Assembly (NCBI GenBank): GCA_902728285.1 | Contig: CACVBU010000403.1 | Location: 18,328-82,327, forward strand | DNA length: 64,000 bases | Direction of reading: 5' to 3' | Origin: Clytia hemisphaerica | Lineage: Eukaryota; Cnidaria; Hydrozoa; Leptothecata; Clytiidae | Shown: positions 20,643 through 31,722 of the stretch, in pieces | How positions within the stretch are numbered: position 1 is the stretch's first letter | How the letters are laid out: each line of letters begins with the position of its first letter | The notes under the pieces: generated by a model | What the model was told of the DNA's origin: nothing | Database searches by the model: none | The model's input: the letters and a program-made list of their open reading frames with translations, nothing else | Made by a program: the position numbers and the translations under genes

Positions 20643-23122
20643 ATTAGCCAAATTCTGGAGCCGCTCGCTGCGCTGCCGTGCGCAGCTTGTAGGGACAAAA
20701 ATTACTTTCGCTTTCGTTTTTAGGCGGCATTCGCAGATATTTGGTAAGAAAACAGTGAGACTCCCCCTTCTTTTTACCAGCAAAAAATAGGAAAAAGAGA
20801 TTGGATTTATGTTGGAACTTTCATTGGATTTCAAGAAAAAGCCTCTTCCTAACATGAAACGTTTATAATCACTCATAGTTGGGGGAATTTTCAATTATCC
20901 CGGGCTCAGTCTTTGGCCTATAGCCTATGAACTTTTTGTACTGTATATGCCTTATTTGGACTATTACTTTTCGTAGAAAATCTTTTCTGCTCACTTTGGG
21001 CCTCAGTTGAGTATGATAGGTAGATTTTGGGTTGGGAAATAGGTAAAAAGTAAAATTATACATAAACATGTTTGAGTGTTTGAGAGTATTTTGACTTGAC
21101 TTCATGTTATGTTTTTCTTATCTTTACCACCACAAAATTATTCAACAGAATAGAATTTATAAACTATTTTCAAGCATAAAAAATATTTGGCTGAAGCAAA
21201 TTTTTTACAAATTTTATATATTTAAATGATAAAGTAAAAACATCTCAAAAATTTTTTATTATAATCCTTTGTGACAGTACTTTTTCTGTTGGGAAGTTGG
21301 AAGCTTTTCCACCGAACAGAATTGAGCACTGATAACTAATAATCCAAATAAAAAAATAATTTCAGACAGTGCTTTAGGCATCATAACTTTGCCTGAAAAT
21401 GCAATGACTACAAAGTGGATTTGTACCGTCAAGGGCTCTAACTTGGGACAGTCTGACAAAACATGGGACAGCAATTCGGCAATCATTTTACCGAACCTCT
21501 ACCTATTAAAAGTCATTTTAAATTAACATAGTCCCAAATCATAGAAAACAAACTTGTTGTCAACAGAGATTTAACAGTGAAAAAACAGTTCAGAAAGTCA
21601 ACCATCCCATGATATGACACTCGTCCCAAGTTAGAGCCGTTGACGGTATGCCGGATATCCAAAACAATAACAATCCATTATATGATATCGAACGTGCTAA
21701 CCGCACTGGCTCAACTTCAGTATCTTTGAAATCATTCGTAGGCCCAATTGTAAACTTAATGGCTTAAGAAAAATTATAGCATTTTGGGTTTTAGCCTCGT
21801 TTAGGCTAAAAACTCGTCCCCAGGCCCCAAAAATTAAAATTTTAAAAAAATGAAAAAAACACCCCCAGGGATTAGCCCAAGGATCAAGTGTGCAAAATTT
21901 CAGCCAAATCGGACCATTTTTGAAGTCTCCAGCCTGCCCCAAAGTTTTAGCCTCGTTTTGGCGAAAAACTCGTCCCCAGGCCCCAAAAATCAAAATTTTG
22001 AAAAAATGAAAAAAACACCCCCAGGGATTTGCCCAAGGATCAAGTGTGCAAAATTTTAGCCAAATCGGACCATTTTTGAAGTCTCCAGCCTGCCCCAAAG
22101 TTTTATCCTCGTTTGGCGAAAAACGAAAAACTTGTCCCCAGGCCCAAAAATCAAAATTTTGAAAAAATGAAAAAAACACCCCCAGATATTCACCCAAGGA
22201 ACAAGTGTGCCAAATTTCAGCCAAATCCAAGCATTTTTGAAGTCTCCAGGCTGCCCTAAAGTTTTTGTGACAGACAGACAGACACACACACAGACAGACA
22301 TTGTCAGATTGTAGCTCAACTGAAGTTGAGAATACACAATCATGTCAATGTCATAAGGTACTTTCAATTTTTTGCGGTACTTTCAAAATTTCAGAATTTT
22401 TGGGCACTTTCTTTGGATTCGCTTATCCTTTTCTTGTCCTGGATCCAATCAAAACCTGCACGTAAAACATACCCCAAAATCAGTCACGTTTATAACATTA
22501 TAACTCGGTCTTTGACGACTGGGAAGATTCAACGACAAAATTTTGAGAGTTAAAGTAAAGTTTATCCCTCAGCGCAGTCAGTGATGAATCCGATCTGACT
22601 GTTAGTGTCTCTTCAGCCATTTTTGAGATGAATAAAATGAATCATGAAATTTTTGTTATCTAAAGGGATGGGTGAAACCATGTTTGAATGAGCCATATCT
22701 TGGATATCTCTCTCATATCAAAACTGTTCAATGCAATCGAAAAAAATCTTTCTCAGCTGAATTCCATGATAGGGAATGTTTGTGAAGCTATTATAGTCAT
22801 TGTTTGCACCAATATAAAGTTACTTCTGCAAGTTAGTAGTCTCCATCAACAGCTTTCGAAAGCAGCGAAATCGACGAAACTACTTGAGTGAAGTTTGTAA
22901 ACAAAAAAGCAAGTTTCACACATTCATTATGTTCAAAAAGTATTGTCTTTTATTCCAATGTATGATAGAAGTCTATTCCAACACATTTGATATTGGTTCC
23001 AAGTAGTATTCTTCTTCTTTCTTCCCAAGAATCACATGTAAACAAAATGGCTTCCGCCTCGATTTTTGTCCCGACACGCACATCAACTGCAGCGCAGCGA
23101 GCGGCTCCAGAATTTGGCTAAT
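20643..23122. mobile_element. 2.5-kb non-coding TIR element nested in the Harbinger element
   Basis: The left end reads ATTAGCCAAATTCTGGAGCC and the right end is its exact reverse complement. The perfect inverted repeat is about 34 bp (through GCTGCGCTGC), and a further shared GGGACAAAAAT lies inside. The flanking dinucleotide could be a TA duplication, which would suggest a Tc1/mariner-like family, but I cannot prove that. The interior has no convincing gene. It holds tandem repeats at 21780-22262 and an inverted pair around 21424-21648. Confidence 0.75.
21780..22262. repeat. Three tandem copies of an approximately 157-bp unit
   Basis: Each unit contains CTCGTCCCCAGGCCC, a run of A/T with AATGAAAAAAACACCCCCAG, CAAGTGTGCAAAATTTCAGC and CATTTTTGAAGTCTCCAG. 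The third copy is more diverged. A GACA/CACA microsatellite follows at about 22267-22300. The long open frames across it are a by-product of the repeats. CTCAACTTCAGT at about 21710 and its reverse complement at about 22317 may mark the ends of a smaller nested MITE. Confidence 0.75.
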
Positions 23123-23131
23123 AGCGAATGA

Positions 23132-24395
23132 TTAAATGTCAACTCTAGCCGACTTCCATTGCCAATTGACAGCTCCCTCCAAATTGAAATAGTCTGTAAA
23201 TTCTTCTCTAATTGATTTAGCTATGTTGGTCGAACGATTTCCATGTCGATCGTTTTCTAGTGAAAAATAGGTTCCACTTGGTACTTCGTTTCTCCAAGAC
23301 CCCTCGATAAGTTCACCCGAGCCAGTTTCATGGTCAATCAATCCTGCGGGTAGATCAATCTTCCCAACTGATGTCGAACTTCTCTGCCAATTATGTAATG
23401 CGATCGTAGCTAAGGTATTTTCTTTACCTTTTCAGGACCTAGCGCTATCGGTCGACGAAAAAATACGCCATCTATTTGCCAAGATACCGAATCCGTTCTC
23501 AGAGATTCGCCTTTCCCGCGATAAGCGATAATTGAAAATGCGCCTTTCAACTGTTAAGCCTTTTTGAGGATAAGGTTTCATTAGATAGTTTTTTTAAGGG
23601 AAATGCGTCATCTCCAGTCGCGACAAAAGGAACCTTCATCTTACGTCCCGGCAAATTCGTGGAGGAGGTAAATTGAGAGATCCATCCTCAAGCGATTGTT
23701 TTACTTGCATTGGTCCCAGATACCGCCGTCTGAATTACGTCCATTCGCGCCAACATCAGCATAAAGAAACTCATATTGGACCAACCATTGCCATCAAAAA
23801 CTATACTGTCGCTCCCTTTATAATTTCTGTAGCGGGAGGCCTGAATCATCAGGCTGCTGCATCACTATAGCTTTCCATCTATCGCTCCGATTCCGTTAGG
23901 GAAATTCCACCTTTGATCAAACTTTTTGGAAATTTCAATCCATTCTTCTTTAGATTTCGGAGTATTCAAATAGTTGCTTAGGGCTTTAATGATTGCCTCT
24001 GAAACTTCAATCACAGCTTCGGAAATCCTAGCTCGAGAAATTCTAAACTGGAATTCTAATGATCGAAACGTTTCTCCGGTGGCAAAAAAGCGTAAAACAA
24101 CACATGTTAATTCTTCTGGTGTTATGCATTCTCTTAAGGGAGTATCTTGTTTTTGTAGACCTTCCTTCATCTGATCAACTAAATACAAAAACTGTTCATT
24201 CTGCATGCGAATGTAATCACGACACCTCTTAGGATCATGTCTAATTTCCTGAAATCGTTTCCTTTTGGCTAGACATGGCTGGACCCAACATTTCCTTTCA
24301 ATTTCTTCTTCTTCAAATTCTTCCTCCTCCAAGAGAAGCAAAGCTAAGGCAGCAGCAGCAGCAGATTTTCTTCGAGCATCCTCGCCATTTTTCAC
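23132..24395 (-). pseudogene. HARBI1-like Harbinger transposase, frameshifted
   Basis: The N-terminal frame (24395-23865, 176 residues) has an acidic start, a helix-turn-helix-like region (segment FRSLEFQFRISRARISEAV) and FPNGIGAIDGK with the first catalytic Asp. The reading then stops. Parts of the rest appear in different frames: a segment with ADVGANGRNSDGG (second Asp), GDDAFPL, and [14 protein letters not shown] (third acidic residue, Glu). The C-terminal frame is 23341-23132. Several frameshifts and stops break it, so no working protein can be made from this copy. All three acidic positions of the DDE nuclease remain recognisable. Confidence 0.85.
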
Positions 24396-24433
24396 TTTTT
24401 CGCGCTCGGATAAAAAATGTCCCTTTAAATAAC

Positions 24434-24518
24434 TTTCGAATGTTTTTGATAAATTCGAATGTTTTGTAGTTCGAATGTTTTGTAATTCGAATGTTTTGTA
24501 ATTCGAATGTTTTTTTGA
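24434..24518. promoter_or_regulatory. Right subterminal repeat array of the Harbinger element
   Basis: About five units of TTCGAATGTTTTGTAA, some shortened, stand just upstream of the transposase start at 24395. The same motif precedes the MADF gene at the other end. Confidence 0.6.
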
Positions 24519-24568
24519 CGTTTTTGGTGGTTCCTTATTTTAGATGGCTAGACAGCAACAATTTTCAG

Positions 24569-24615
24569 GCGGCTGCAATGCAACAATTGCATTGCAGCCG
24601 CCTGAAAAAACTATC
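24569..24615. repeat. Near-perfect hairpin within the right Harbinger TIR
   Basis: TTTTCAGGCGGCTGCAATGC is followed, after a short loop, by its reverse complement, giving a stem of about 22 bp. The left TIR has only a weaker version of this palindrome. Confidence 0.75.
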
Positions 24616-24842
24616 AGTGTAGCCTTAGCTTTACAGAGACTACTTTGAAATTTCCTGATTTTTGTAACCCTTAGAGAGACTTTGAAAGGTGAAAACCCCG
24701 ACCCTTACCGTCCGCACATACCCAGCACCTATTTTTGCCTAAATACCCCCCCCGGCATGAATAGCCTTGGCATGCCCTAAAATATTTTGATTCAAGAAAC
24801 ACTGACTGATAATATTGTGAAGCTGATAAAGTAATCATTAAT

Positions 24843-24930
24843 GAATAATGCAAACAGAGACTGGGACTGAGCCAACACGATATTAATGAACTGAAAGATG
24901 AATAGAAATCAATAGAGCGGGGCTCAGGCC
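24843..24930. repeat. Dispersed repeat, copy 1 (second copy at 28437-28520)
   Basis: About 80 bases beginning TAATGCAAACAGAGACTGGG and containing GATATTAATGAACTGAAAG match 28437-28520 with few changes. The two copies flank the STRA6-like gene as direct repeats. In the second copy the P-like transposon has inserted at the end of the repeat. Confidence 0.75.
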
Positions 24931-26421
24931 CTCCAGCCCAGCCCCATAAATAGGTCGAGAGAATATAAGTGAGGAAAGGAAAGAGATCAGGGACTTAGAA
25001 AGGAGAGCTCGAAGGTACAGGACTTGAAAGAGAGAACTTATAGGAGAAGGACTTGAAAGGAGACTGTCGTTAATTGAATGCCAGAACTTTGATTTATTTG
25101 ATTTTAATTATGTTACACTTATTTGATAGTTATTACTTGATTGGAGAAACAGAATTGATGTTCATTGAAATCTATTTACTACTTGTCCATAAACTTGTCT
25201 CTGATAAGGGATACCCTGATCGCGAAGGAACAGGTTAAGTGATCTGAGAGATCCCCTCAATAGCTAAAGGGTGACCCCAACTTCCCCTTGTCACGATATC
25301 CATAAAAAAGTGCTTTACAAACAATTTTTTTAGCCCATCTAAGGGTAATTCCACACTCCAAAACTTTCTAAGAGGACACCATCCCGAAGGTAGGACTCAA
25401 AGAATGCAACAGGAGCTGACTAGGACACCACCGCTAAGACTTTTTTTTCAATTAACGTCATGCATAATCCATTTTATAATATAAAATTTTTTAAATTAAT
25501 CTGCTCACAAGTATTGTGAGAGTAAGCAGCAGCAGGGTAGTCTTACAATGATAAATGGAGTAGTAAACAAAGACGATTACTTTAATCAATAGTTATTATC
25601 CCTAAGCTTACAGATCATTAAAATTGTATCCTAAAGAAAACTAAAAAAATGTGCAATCAAAAATCTAAAACTAAAGTACCACCCTTAGTGTGTGTGTTTA
25701 TGCAAAATATTATCCTATTATACAATATAGTGACGATATGTAATATCTGTCATTGTAGAAAAAAAAACTTCAAATTAATTTAAACGAAAAAAGTTGAGAA
25801 TATTTATGTTAATTCTGTATATTTACGATTATTCTGGTATCTTTATTTATCAAATCATTTCGAAATAGAAAAAACATTTAAAAAAAGTCAAAAGGAATTT
25901 GTAAAACGAAAAACCTGATTAAATTTTATGAATAGATTGGGCTATTCATTGTTTTATCAAAAGTTACATTAATCCTCGTAGCTTTAGCCGTCTGTGGAAA
26001 AACACTCTCAAGGTCAAATGTTCTTATATCAAGGAAATTCCTCTTTTATCCTATAGTTTTTATCGCTTTTTTTACATAAGAACAAACTATATAAGCACAT
26101 TAGAACACAATGCTTCAATGGGCAAAATATTAAGAAAACATTTGAACGCTTTGCAAACTCTCAACACCATATTATTTCGGGAAATACAAAAATACTCACA
26201 AAACGATGAAAATAAGAACAACATATAATTTATAAACATTATTCGGTTTAAAACTCAGAAATCTCAGAACATCCAAAGGCTTCAAAAGTTCTGGATGTCC
26301 TTTTAAAAAATTACGTAGATCTTCTCTCAACCATGATGGTCTCAACTATTGAAATTCCATTTTCTCTTGTTGTTGCACACAGAAAGTAATCAAAGTTCAT
26401 CTTGATTTTCGAATGTTACTA
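24931..26421. other. Non-coding region downstream of the STRA6-like gene
   Basis: I see no supported gene in this AT-rich stretch. Around 24990-25070 there is a loose purine-rich repeat with AGGACTTGAAAG. The part nearest 26421 is presumably the 3' UTR of the STRA6-like gene. Confidence 0.4.
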
Positions 26422-28182
26422 TCAAGCATTAATGCTTCCGATTTTTGAGGATATATGACTTTTATCTTGATAACTGCCTTGACACCGATCATTGATCAAT
26501 TCTGGGTTGCGTAGCAACGTGTACGCAACGTACCAACGGTTTCGCGCTATTTTACCGCTCTTTCCCGACGCGGCATTTGGTTGAAACGAACGGTCGGATC
26601 CACGAATCAAAGGGCTTCCCCACACATTTCTGGTGAGCTTTTGAGACGTAAGCTGTGATATGTTTCGAATGTGAGGTTCCATGAGGAATTGACAGAAGCA
26701 ACGCATAATTGGGTTTTTGAAGACGTTTTCCACACGTAAAAAGGAGCTGTACGAATTCGATATATCCATACTCTTGAAAAACATCATTGGGTTACGATCA
26801 ATGCGACCATAGAATAACAGAAAACTTAAAATGATGAATAAAAGACGTTTGACCAGTGACATCAGACCCGTGAACACATTCACGAAGAACAAAAAGAAGG
26901 ATAGAACATAAAACAAACGTGGATGCTTCAAATTGATTTGCATCTTTGATAATTGCAAATCGGAGAAGTAATATCGGATGCTTAAGCGTTGGATGATTTT
27001 AAAAACGATACCAGTGCCAACGAGAGATAATATGTAGCGAAGCATCATCAAGACTAGTGCTCCTGTTGCTCTAGTTGCTAGGAGATAAATAATCACAACA
27101 ACGATGCCAATTATCACCAAACAAGATATAAAACCAATGAACATTGCACTGATTAAGTATGCTGGAAACACCAATCGATGGTACAAAGCGATATTATGGC
27201 AACCATCATCTTTCTGGTACAGTTTATGTTTACCTGTGTATATTGCCAGAGTATCATTTTGGTAACAGTACAAAAAATGAACCACCATAACCAGATACAA
27301 GATAGTACTGATGACCAACCCTAAATACCAGACTGTTTCGAAGCCTTTGTTAGAACTACTTTCAAACAAGGTTAAATAAACAATGGACTGTGCTATAAAC
27401 AAAGTGAAATACAGCAAGACGAAAATCACAGCAATACATTGAAGAATTTCACCAGGAAATTTAAACCACGGTTTGAAAACATGTTTCAATTTTTGAAAAT
27501 GAGTTAACTGCGACTGTTCGTTTGTCCGTTGCAAAAGATTTTTCAAATACAGAATTTGATGTGTATCAACCACGCTTTTCTCGTTTGTTGGGAGTTCATG
27601 ACAGCCAGTTTTGAAGCACGTATATAAGCGATATCCGAAACCAAACAAGATGACAGTAAGAAAGATGAAACTAGGTACCACAATTATTGCAATGTTCCGT
27701 TGTAATACAGCTTTCAAATCACAATCGTCGCCAAAATCGAACTGTAGTCCAAGAATGATAATCTCCCATACAGTAAATCCAATTCCAACAGCCGATGAAA
27801 CAAGTATATGCGGAGATGAAATCAACGCAAAAAGCGGGAAAGATAAAAATCCAATCAAAGTTGCTGTCAGGATTTTTGAGTAAAATGAACAAAGAAGATG
27901 TTCAGGTGGGCCTGACAAGCTTGAGCAAAGTGTAAGTCCGACAGTTGTACCGGTATCTCCGATAATTAGAATTGTAATCCGCAGCGAAAGATGACCAAAC
28001 GCTAATGACGTCATCAATCGATTTCGGTCATTGTCTTGCAGGAACAGGAATGGTGCTTGTGCTGTCAATTTCCCTTTCTTAAGTCGGGAGTAAATCTGCA
28101 TGAAAATTATGGCCAACGTTGGTATCAAAAAGTTGAATACCAATACAGCAGTATTAGAGGTCGCAGTTGATTGGCAAGACAT
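26422..28182 (-). CDS. STRA6-like multipass membrane protein (retinol transporter family)
   Basis: A single open frame of 586 residues with about nine or ten hydrophobic segments, starting near residues 10-28 and running to about residue 450. The start MSCQSTATSNTAVLVF leads straight into the first membrane segment. The clearest family mark is near the C-terminus: the segment ARNRWYVAYTLLRNPEL (about residues 546-562) matches the conserved WxxAYTLLxNP stretch that I recall from vertebrate STRA6. Vertebrate STRA6 takes up retinol from plasma retinol-binding protein; what an invertebrate relative carries is not known from this sequence. The family's usual length (about 600-670 residues) fits. 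The gene has no introns here, whereas vertebrate STRA6 has many, which could mean retroposition or intron loss. No frameshift or internal stop is present. I see no nearby promoter motif that I would name. Confidence 0.75.
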   Translation of the reverse strand: MSCQSTATSNTAVLVFNFLIPTLAIIFMQIYSRLKKGKLTAQAPFLFLQDNDRNRLMTSLAFGHLSLRITILIIGDTGTTVGLTLCSSLSGPPEHLLCSFYSKILTATLIGFLSFPLFALISSPHILVSSAVGIGFTVWEIIILGLQFDFGDDCDLKAVLQRNIAIIVVPSFIFLTVILFGFGYRLYTCFKTGCHELPTNEKSVVDTHQILYLKNLLQRTNEQSQLTHFQKLKHVFKPWFKFPGEILQCIAVIFVLLYFTLFIAQSIVYLTLFESSSNKGFETVWYLGLVISTILYLVMVVHFLYCYQNDTLAIYTGKHKLYQKDDGCHNIALYHRLVFPAYLISAMFIGFISCLVIIGIVVVIIYLLATRATGALVLMMLRYILSLVGTGIVFKIIQRLSIRYYFSDLQLSKMQINLKHPRLFYVLSFFLFFVNVFTGLMSLVKRLLFIILSFLLFYGRIDRNPMMFFKSMDISNSYSSFLRVENVFKNPIMRCFCQFLMEPHIRNISQLTSQKLTRNVWGSPLIRGSDRSFQPNAASGKSGKIARNRWYVAYTLLRNPELINDRCQGSYQDKSHISSKIGSINA

Positions 28183-28436
28183 TTTTATCTATTTCTTGAA
28201 TCAGCACACCTTTTTCTCTCTATTTCATTGCAATATACGATATAGCTGCATACACAAAAACTACTAAAACGTTAACACACAAGATATCTTCTTGTACATA
28301 AAAGGAAATGATCAGACTCGATTAAACAAACTTTTTGAAAAGGTTCCATCTAGTAGATAATCTTCTCATCGAGGCAAAACATTGAGAGTCAAATTAGATT
28401 CATTTGTTTATGAGCTAGTACTCTAATCATTGATAG

Positions 28437-28520
28437 ATAATGCAAACAGAGACTGGGATTGAGCCAATACGATATTAATGAACTGAAAGATGAATAGAAA
28501 TCAATAGAGTGGGGCTAAAT
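28437..28520. repeat. Dispersed repeat, copy 2
   Basis: This matches 24843-24925. Its right end GGCTAAAT (28513-28520) is the left target duplication of the P-like element. Confidence 0.75.
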
Positions 28521-29332
28521 CAAAGAGATAGAAAATAGAGGAGGTTGCACGATTCTCTTTCTATTATACTATGTTAGTTATGATCATGAATAATTAATGA
28601 GGGAAGAAAAAAAGAGGGAAAGTTTTACGGAACCGACTAAATTGAAACAATCGGTGTTTTATTCAAAAAGATATAATCAATGCCGTAAAAAAGTGCTTGA
28701 AAACGAAAGTAGAACGGGCAGAGAGACAAATATAAAAAAAATGGAGGCTGTTGTTTTCCTTGACAGCTCGAGTCTTTTGGAAATTTATTCTTAGATATAA
28801 TAGCTCTCTTGAAATATACCGTTCACTTTCTCACGTTCTAAAGAAAGGTTTACTTCAATGAAAGTCTATATAGCTGCCAATAAGGTAAGGTAAGTATAGG
28901 GAGAAATCTAGCACCAGTTGTCAATTTTAGCTTTTTCTATCAGCTAAAAATGTATATTTTTCAACAAAATTCATAATATATTTTGATCATATAATGAACT
29001 ATCATCAAAAGATAAATATCTACTAACAAATGTATTGAGATCATATAATTTTAGATCAGTTTGGAGAGAAAAGAGAGAAGATATACAGATATAAGATGAT
29101 CAAAAACTTTAAGACTATAACTTCAAATTTTTCATCTCATGTCACAGACTGTCACAAGTGTAAAGGTTAGAGGTATCCTTTCTGTTTATTTACTTTTTCT
29201 GCTTAATGAATTTTTGTTTGAAATTCCACAAAAAGTATTTGGAATTTATCCAAATCAAATTCAGCTAAAATCTAAAAAAACAATTTTTTAAATAACAATA
29301 ATTTAAACAATAGAAAAAACCATCAGAACGAC

Positions 29333-31680
29333 CTGCCCACATAAGTTGAGGCTGGCTGACTAAGACGACCATGATCCAAAATGTAAAATCCATGATATTC
29401 AACAAGCAGCTCCTGCAAGATGAAAAGTGAAAAAGGTCTGATTGAAAGAATAAAAGACTGAGAAAATGTCGGTTTTCTATATTGAAAAAAAAACCACCTC
29501 TAAAACATGCAAGGCCAGGAGCACTCGCAGAAACATTGATTGCTTAAAATTAACATTGTACTATTTCATACTAAAAAACCTTTGAATGCAAAATCATTAC
29601 AAACCTGTAGTTTGCATGCAGCCTTTCAACACTTTGAATAGCCAGGTACAGTCTCCTTTTTTCTTTCCTCCTTTGCAAGCCAGGTGTAGGTGCCTCTGTT
29701 TTCCCACTTTTCAAAAATGTATCCGTCAGCCACTAAAATGATAAAAAGTTATAATTTGGTCACAACACACAAGTGAACCGTCATGTCAACATTATCTCTA
29801 ATAAAAAAAATGCTCCTTTAAAATCATGAGATGTATTTTATTTCAATTCACATATTGTATGGAGTAGAATTATCTGGATATAGTAACACCTAACCCTTGA
29901 AGGGAACTAGCAGCTAGTGAGAATACCTACAAAAACTAATCCCATCGAAAAATATAGGATAAAAATTACCTCAAAACATTTTGTCTTTTGTTTCTGTGTA
30001 CTGTCTGAGAGCAGGTTTTGCCCGGTTTTCTTGTTGCCATATCTTGGTTAGGATACTGTCCATTTAGGCAATCAAAAATTTTGTCGCAGATCCTGACAAA
30101 CTTTTGTGTACCACTAGTTTTGGGCTTGCCTTTGATACTGAAGAGCATGCTCTAGTACTGAGACACTAAAATAAAAAAGAAGTAACTTTCAAAAGGAATC
30201 CAGGACAAAAAATGAAAATAAGCTAGAGTCTTTGTCACCATCCAAACATTCAATATTTGTGTTTCACAGCTGAAAAAACCACTCAAGAAGTTTCGATGTT
30301 GAGCCCAGAAAAATTATTCAAAATTTCTGTTTATATCAAGCTAGTCATCAAACTAAAATTATCAAGACCAGACTTGTAGCTATAGTCATTTCAATCTCAT
30401 TGACAACAACTGAATACCTGAATACATATCATGGGATTTTTATTGTCATAAAAAGGCCATTTTATTTCAGACAAACCTAATTCTCAGACTTTACCTAGCC
30501 TGATTAGATAACATATAGGCACTTTTTTTGAGTTAATATGGTAATCATCTAAGTTACCTGAGCTGCAAGTTTAAACGTTCATCATATTTAGTCGATGTGT
30601 TCTCTTGTTAATTTGATTATGTATAAAGCCCTGGGATTTTAGTATTCTTGAACTCCCAGAGTTGTACCACATGGTTCCAACTGATTGAGTGTTTGTCCAG
30701 CTAAAAGGAAAGGAATTAGACCATATAATCTCAATAATTTTTTTTGAATTTCAACACCTGGTAGTGATAAATATTTCAAACAAATCATCATTGATATCAT
30801 TTAAGGTATTTCCTCTGGAAATAATAGACAAACCATTGGCTTACAAATTTTTGGTGCTTCTATTTCCATGAGAGTTTTCAAAATTGTTTTTTTCCTCACA
30901 AATGAAATATGCAGAGCTTATTTCTATCCAAAGCACATAGATTAATGCTGAAGAAATTACAGTATCTTCCATTCTTTGAGTTTATAAAATGAACGGTTTG
31001 TAGAAGCTCCATCAGATACCAAACACCCGACTTTCAAACTCAAATATTCCAACACTTCAACAGCTCCCAGACAACAGGAAATAACTCATCACTTGAAGCA
31101 AATCGCAGTAGGGAAAAAACAAAAACAAAAGTAATCCAGTGTAGATAGCTCTCGTACAATGAAAGCTAAAACATGCGATGCTGATTGTCTTGCTTTTTGG
31201 CCCTCCTCATCGCATTGCCTTTCCAACTTATTGATTTCCTCATTTATTTCACCCAATTCAAAAAAAAAACAATCAATAACAAATATAAAATCTTCAGCAT
31301 CAATAATTAGACAAAACCACAGTCTCTTTAATTTCTGAAATTTTCTCTCCCATCAACACAATCTGCGAAACCACTGGTATCAATAGCTGATGCTGTTGTT
31401 GTTTTATATACACTGTGTTGATTTATGCCTAGCTTTCTCTTTTTTCCTACTTTCAGCTTGGGTGCCTCTGGGTGCCTTTCAATGCGGATTCAAACTCGTA
31501 CAAACAACTCTACACTTTTCACAGATTTTCTCAGGATGAACATCAACAGCATCATTAGTAATATCAACTCCCAAAGCATTGAAAGCATCTTTAAAAGAAG
31601 CTGTCTCTTTAAGTTTTCTACAGTCTTACTTTTTATGATGAATCGGCTTATCATATCACGCACCGGCCGCATAACCGCAT
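29333..31680 (-). pseudogene. P/THAP9-type transposase remnant with an N-terminal RAG1-N-like zinc module
   Basis: Exon-like pieces are seen in order on the minus strand. (1) 31680-31490: a zinc-module remnant with DVHPEKICEKCRVVC. (2) About 31255-31185: a coiled-coil piece (EINEEINKLERQCDEEGQKA). (3) 30700-30558, bounded by TTTTAG and GTAACT: contains WNHVV, KLTREHID and FKLAAQ, a pattern typical of P transposases, split by a frameshift. (4) Up to about 30150, ending at 29969: KFVRICDKIFDCLN, matching the conserved FDxLN region. (5) 29732-29605: WLTDTFLK onward. (6) 29412-29333: ELLVEYHGFYILDHGRLSQ, comparable to the LTxRLNQD region. Several stops and frameshifts are present. In P/THAP9 proteins a THAP finger occupies the N-terminus; here a different Cys/His module appears in its place. 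The family assignment rests on these short motifs. Confidence 0.6.
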
Positions 31681-31722
31681 AATAATCTACACTACTTTAC
31701 TAAGGCAGCTGTTTGTTTGCGA

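Larger units (their letters stand above)
17956..24630. mobile_element. PIF/Harbinger DNA transposon
   Basis: The element is flanked by TTA on both sides (17953-17955 and 24631-24633), the usual PIF/Harbinger target duplication. The terminal inverted repeats are about 44 bp and nearly identical; they start AGCTAAGGCTACACTGAT and continue with TTTTTTCAGGCGGCTGCAATGC. Inside are the two proteins expected of this superfamily, a MADF DNA-binding protein (plus strand, left) and a HARBI1-like transposase (minus strand, right), transcribed toward each other. It was inserted into the ACCCTTA repeat of the outer MITE, and it is itself hit by a hAT-like MITE and a 2.5-kb TIR element. Confidence 0.9.
17729..24755. 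mobile_element. G-capped MITE (copy 1), split by a Harbinger element
   Basis: The outer element has ends CCCGGGGGGGTACT and, on the other side, TACCCCCCCCGG. It is flanked by the exact 8-bp repeat CATGAATA (17721-17728 and 24756-24763). Only about 225 bases on the left and 122 on the right belong to it; both are full of the repeated motif ACCCTTAGAGAGACT. A second copy without the insert lies at 31723-32073, with the same caps and its own 8-bp duplication. An 8-bp duplication fits hAT, P or Merlin-type transposition. No coding capacity is seen in the MITE itself. Confidence 0.85.

Noticed and set aside
21697-22287. A 196-residue open frame with repeated peptides
   Set aside because: It translates the 157-bp tandem repeat of a non-coding transposon.
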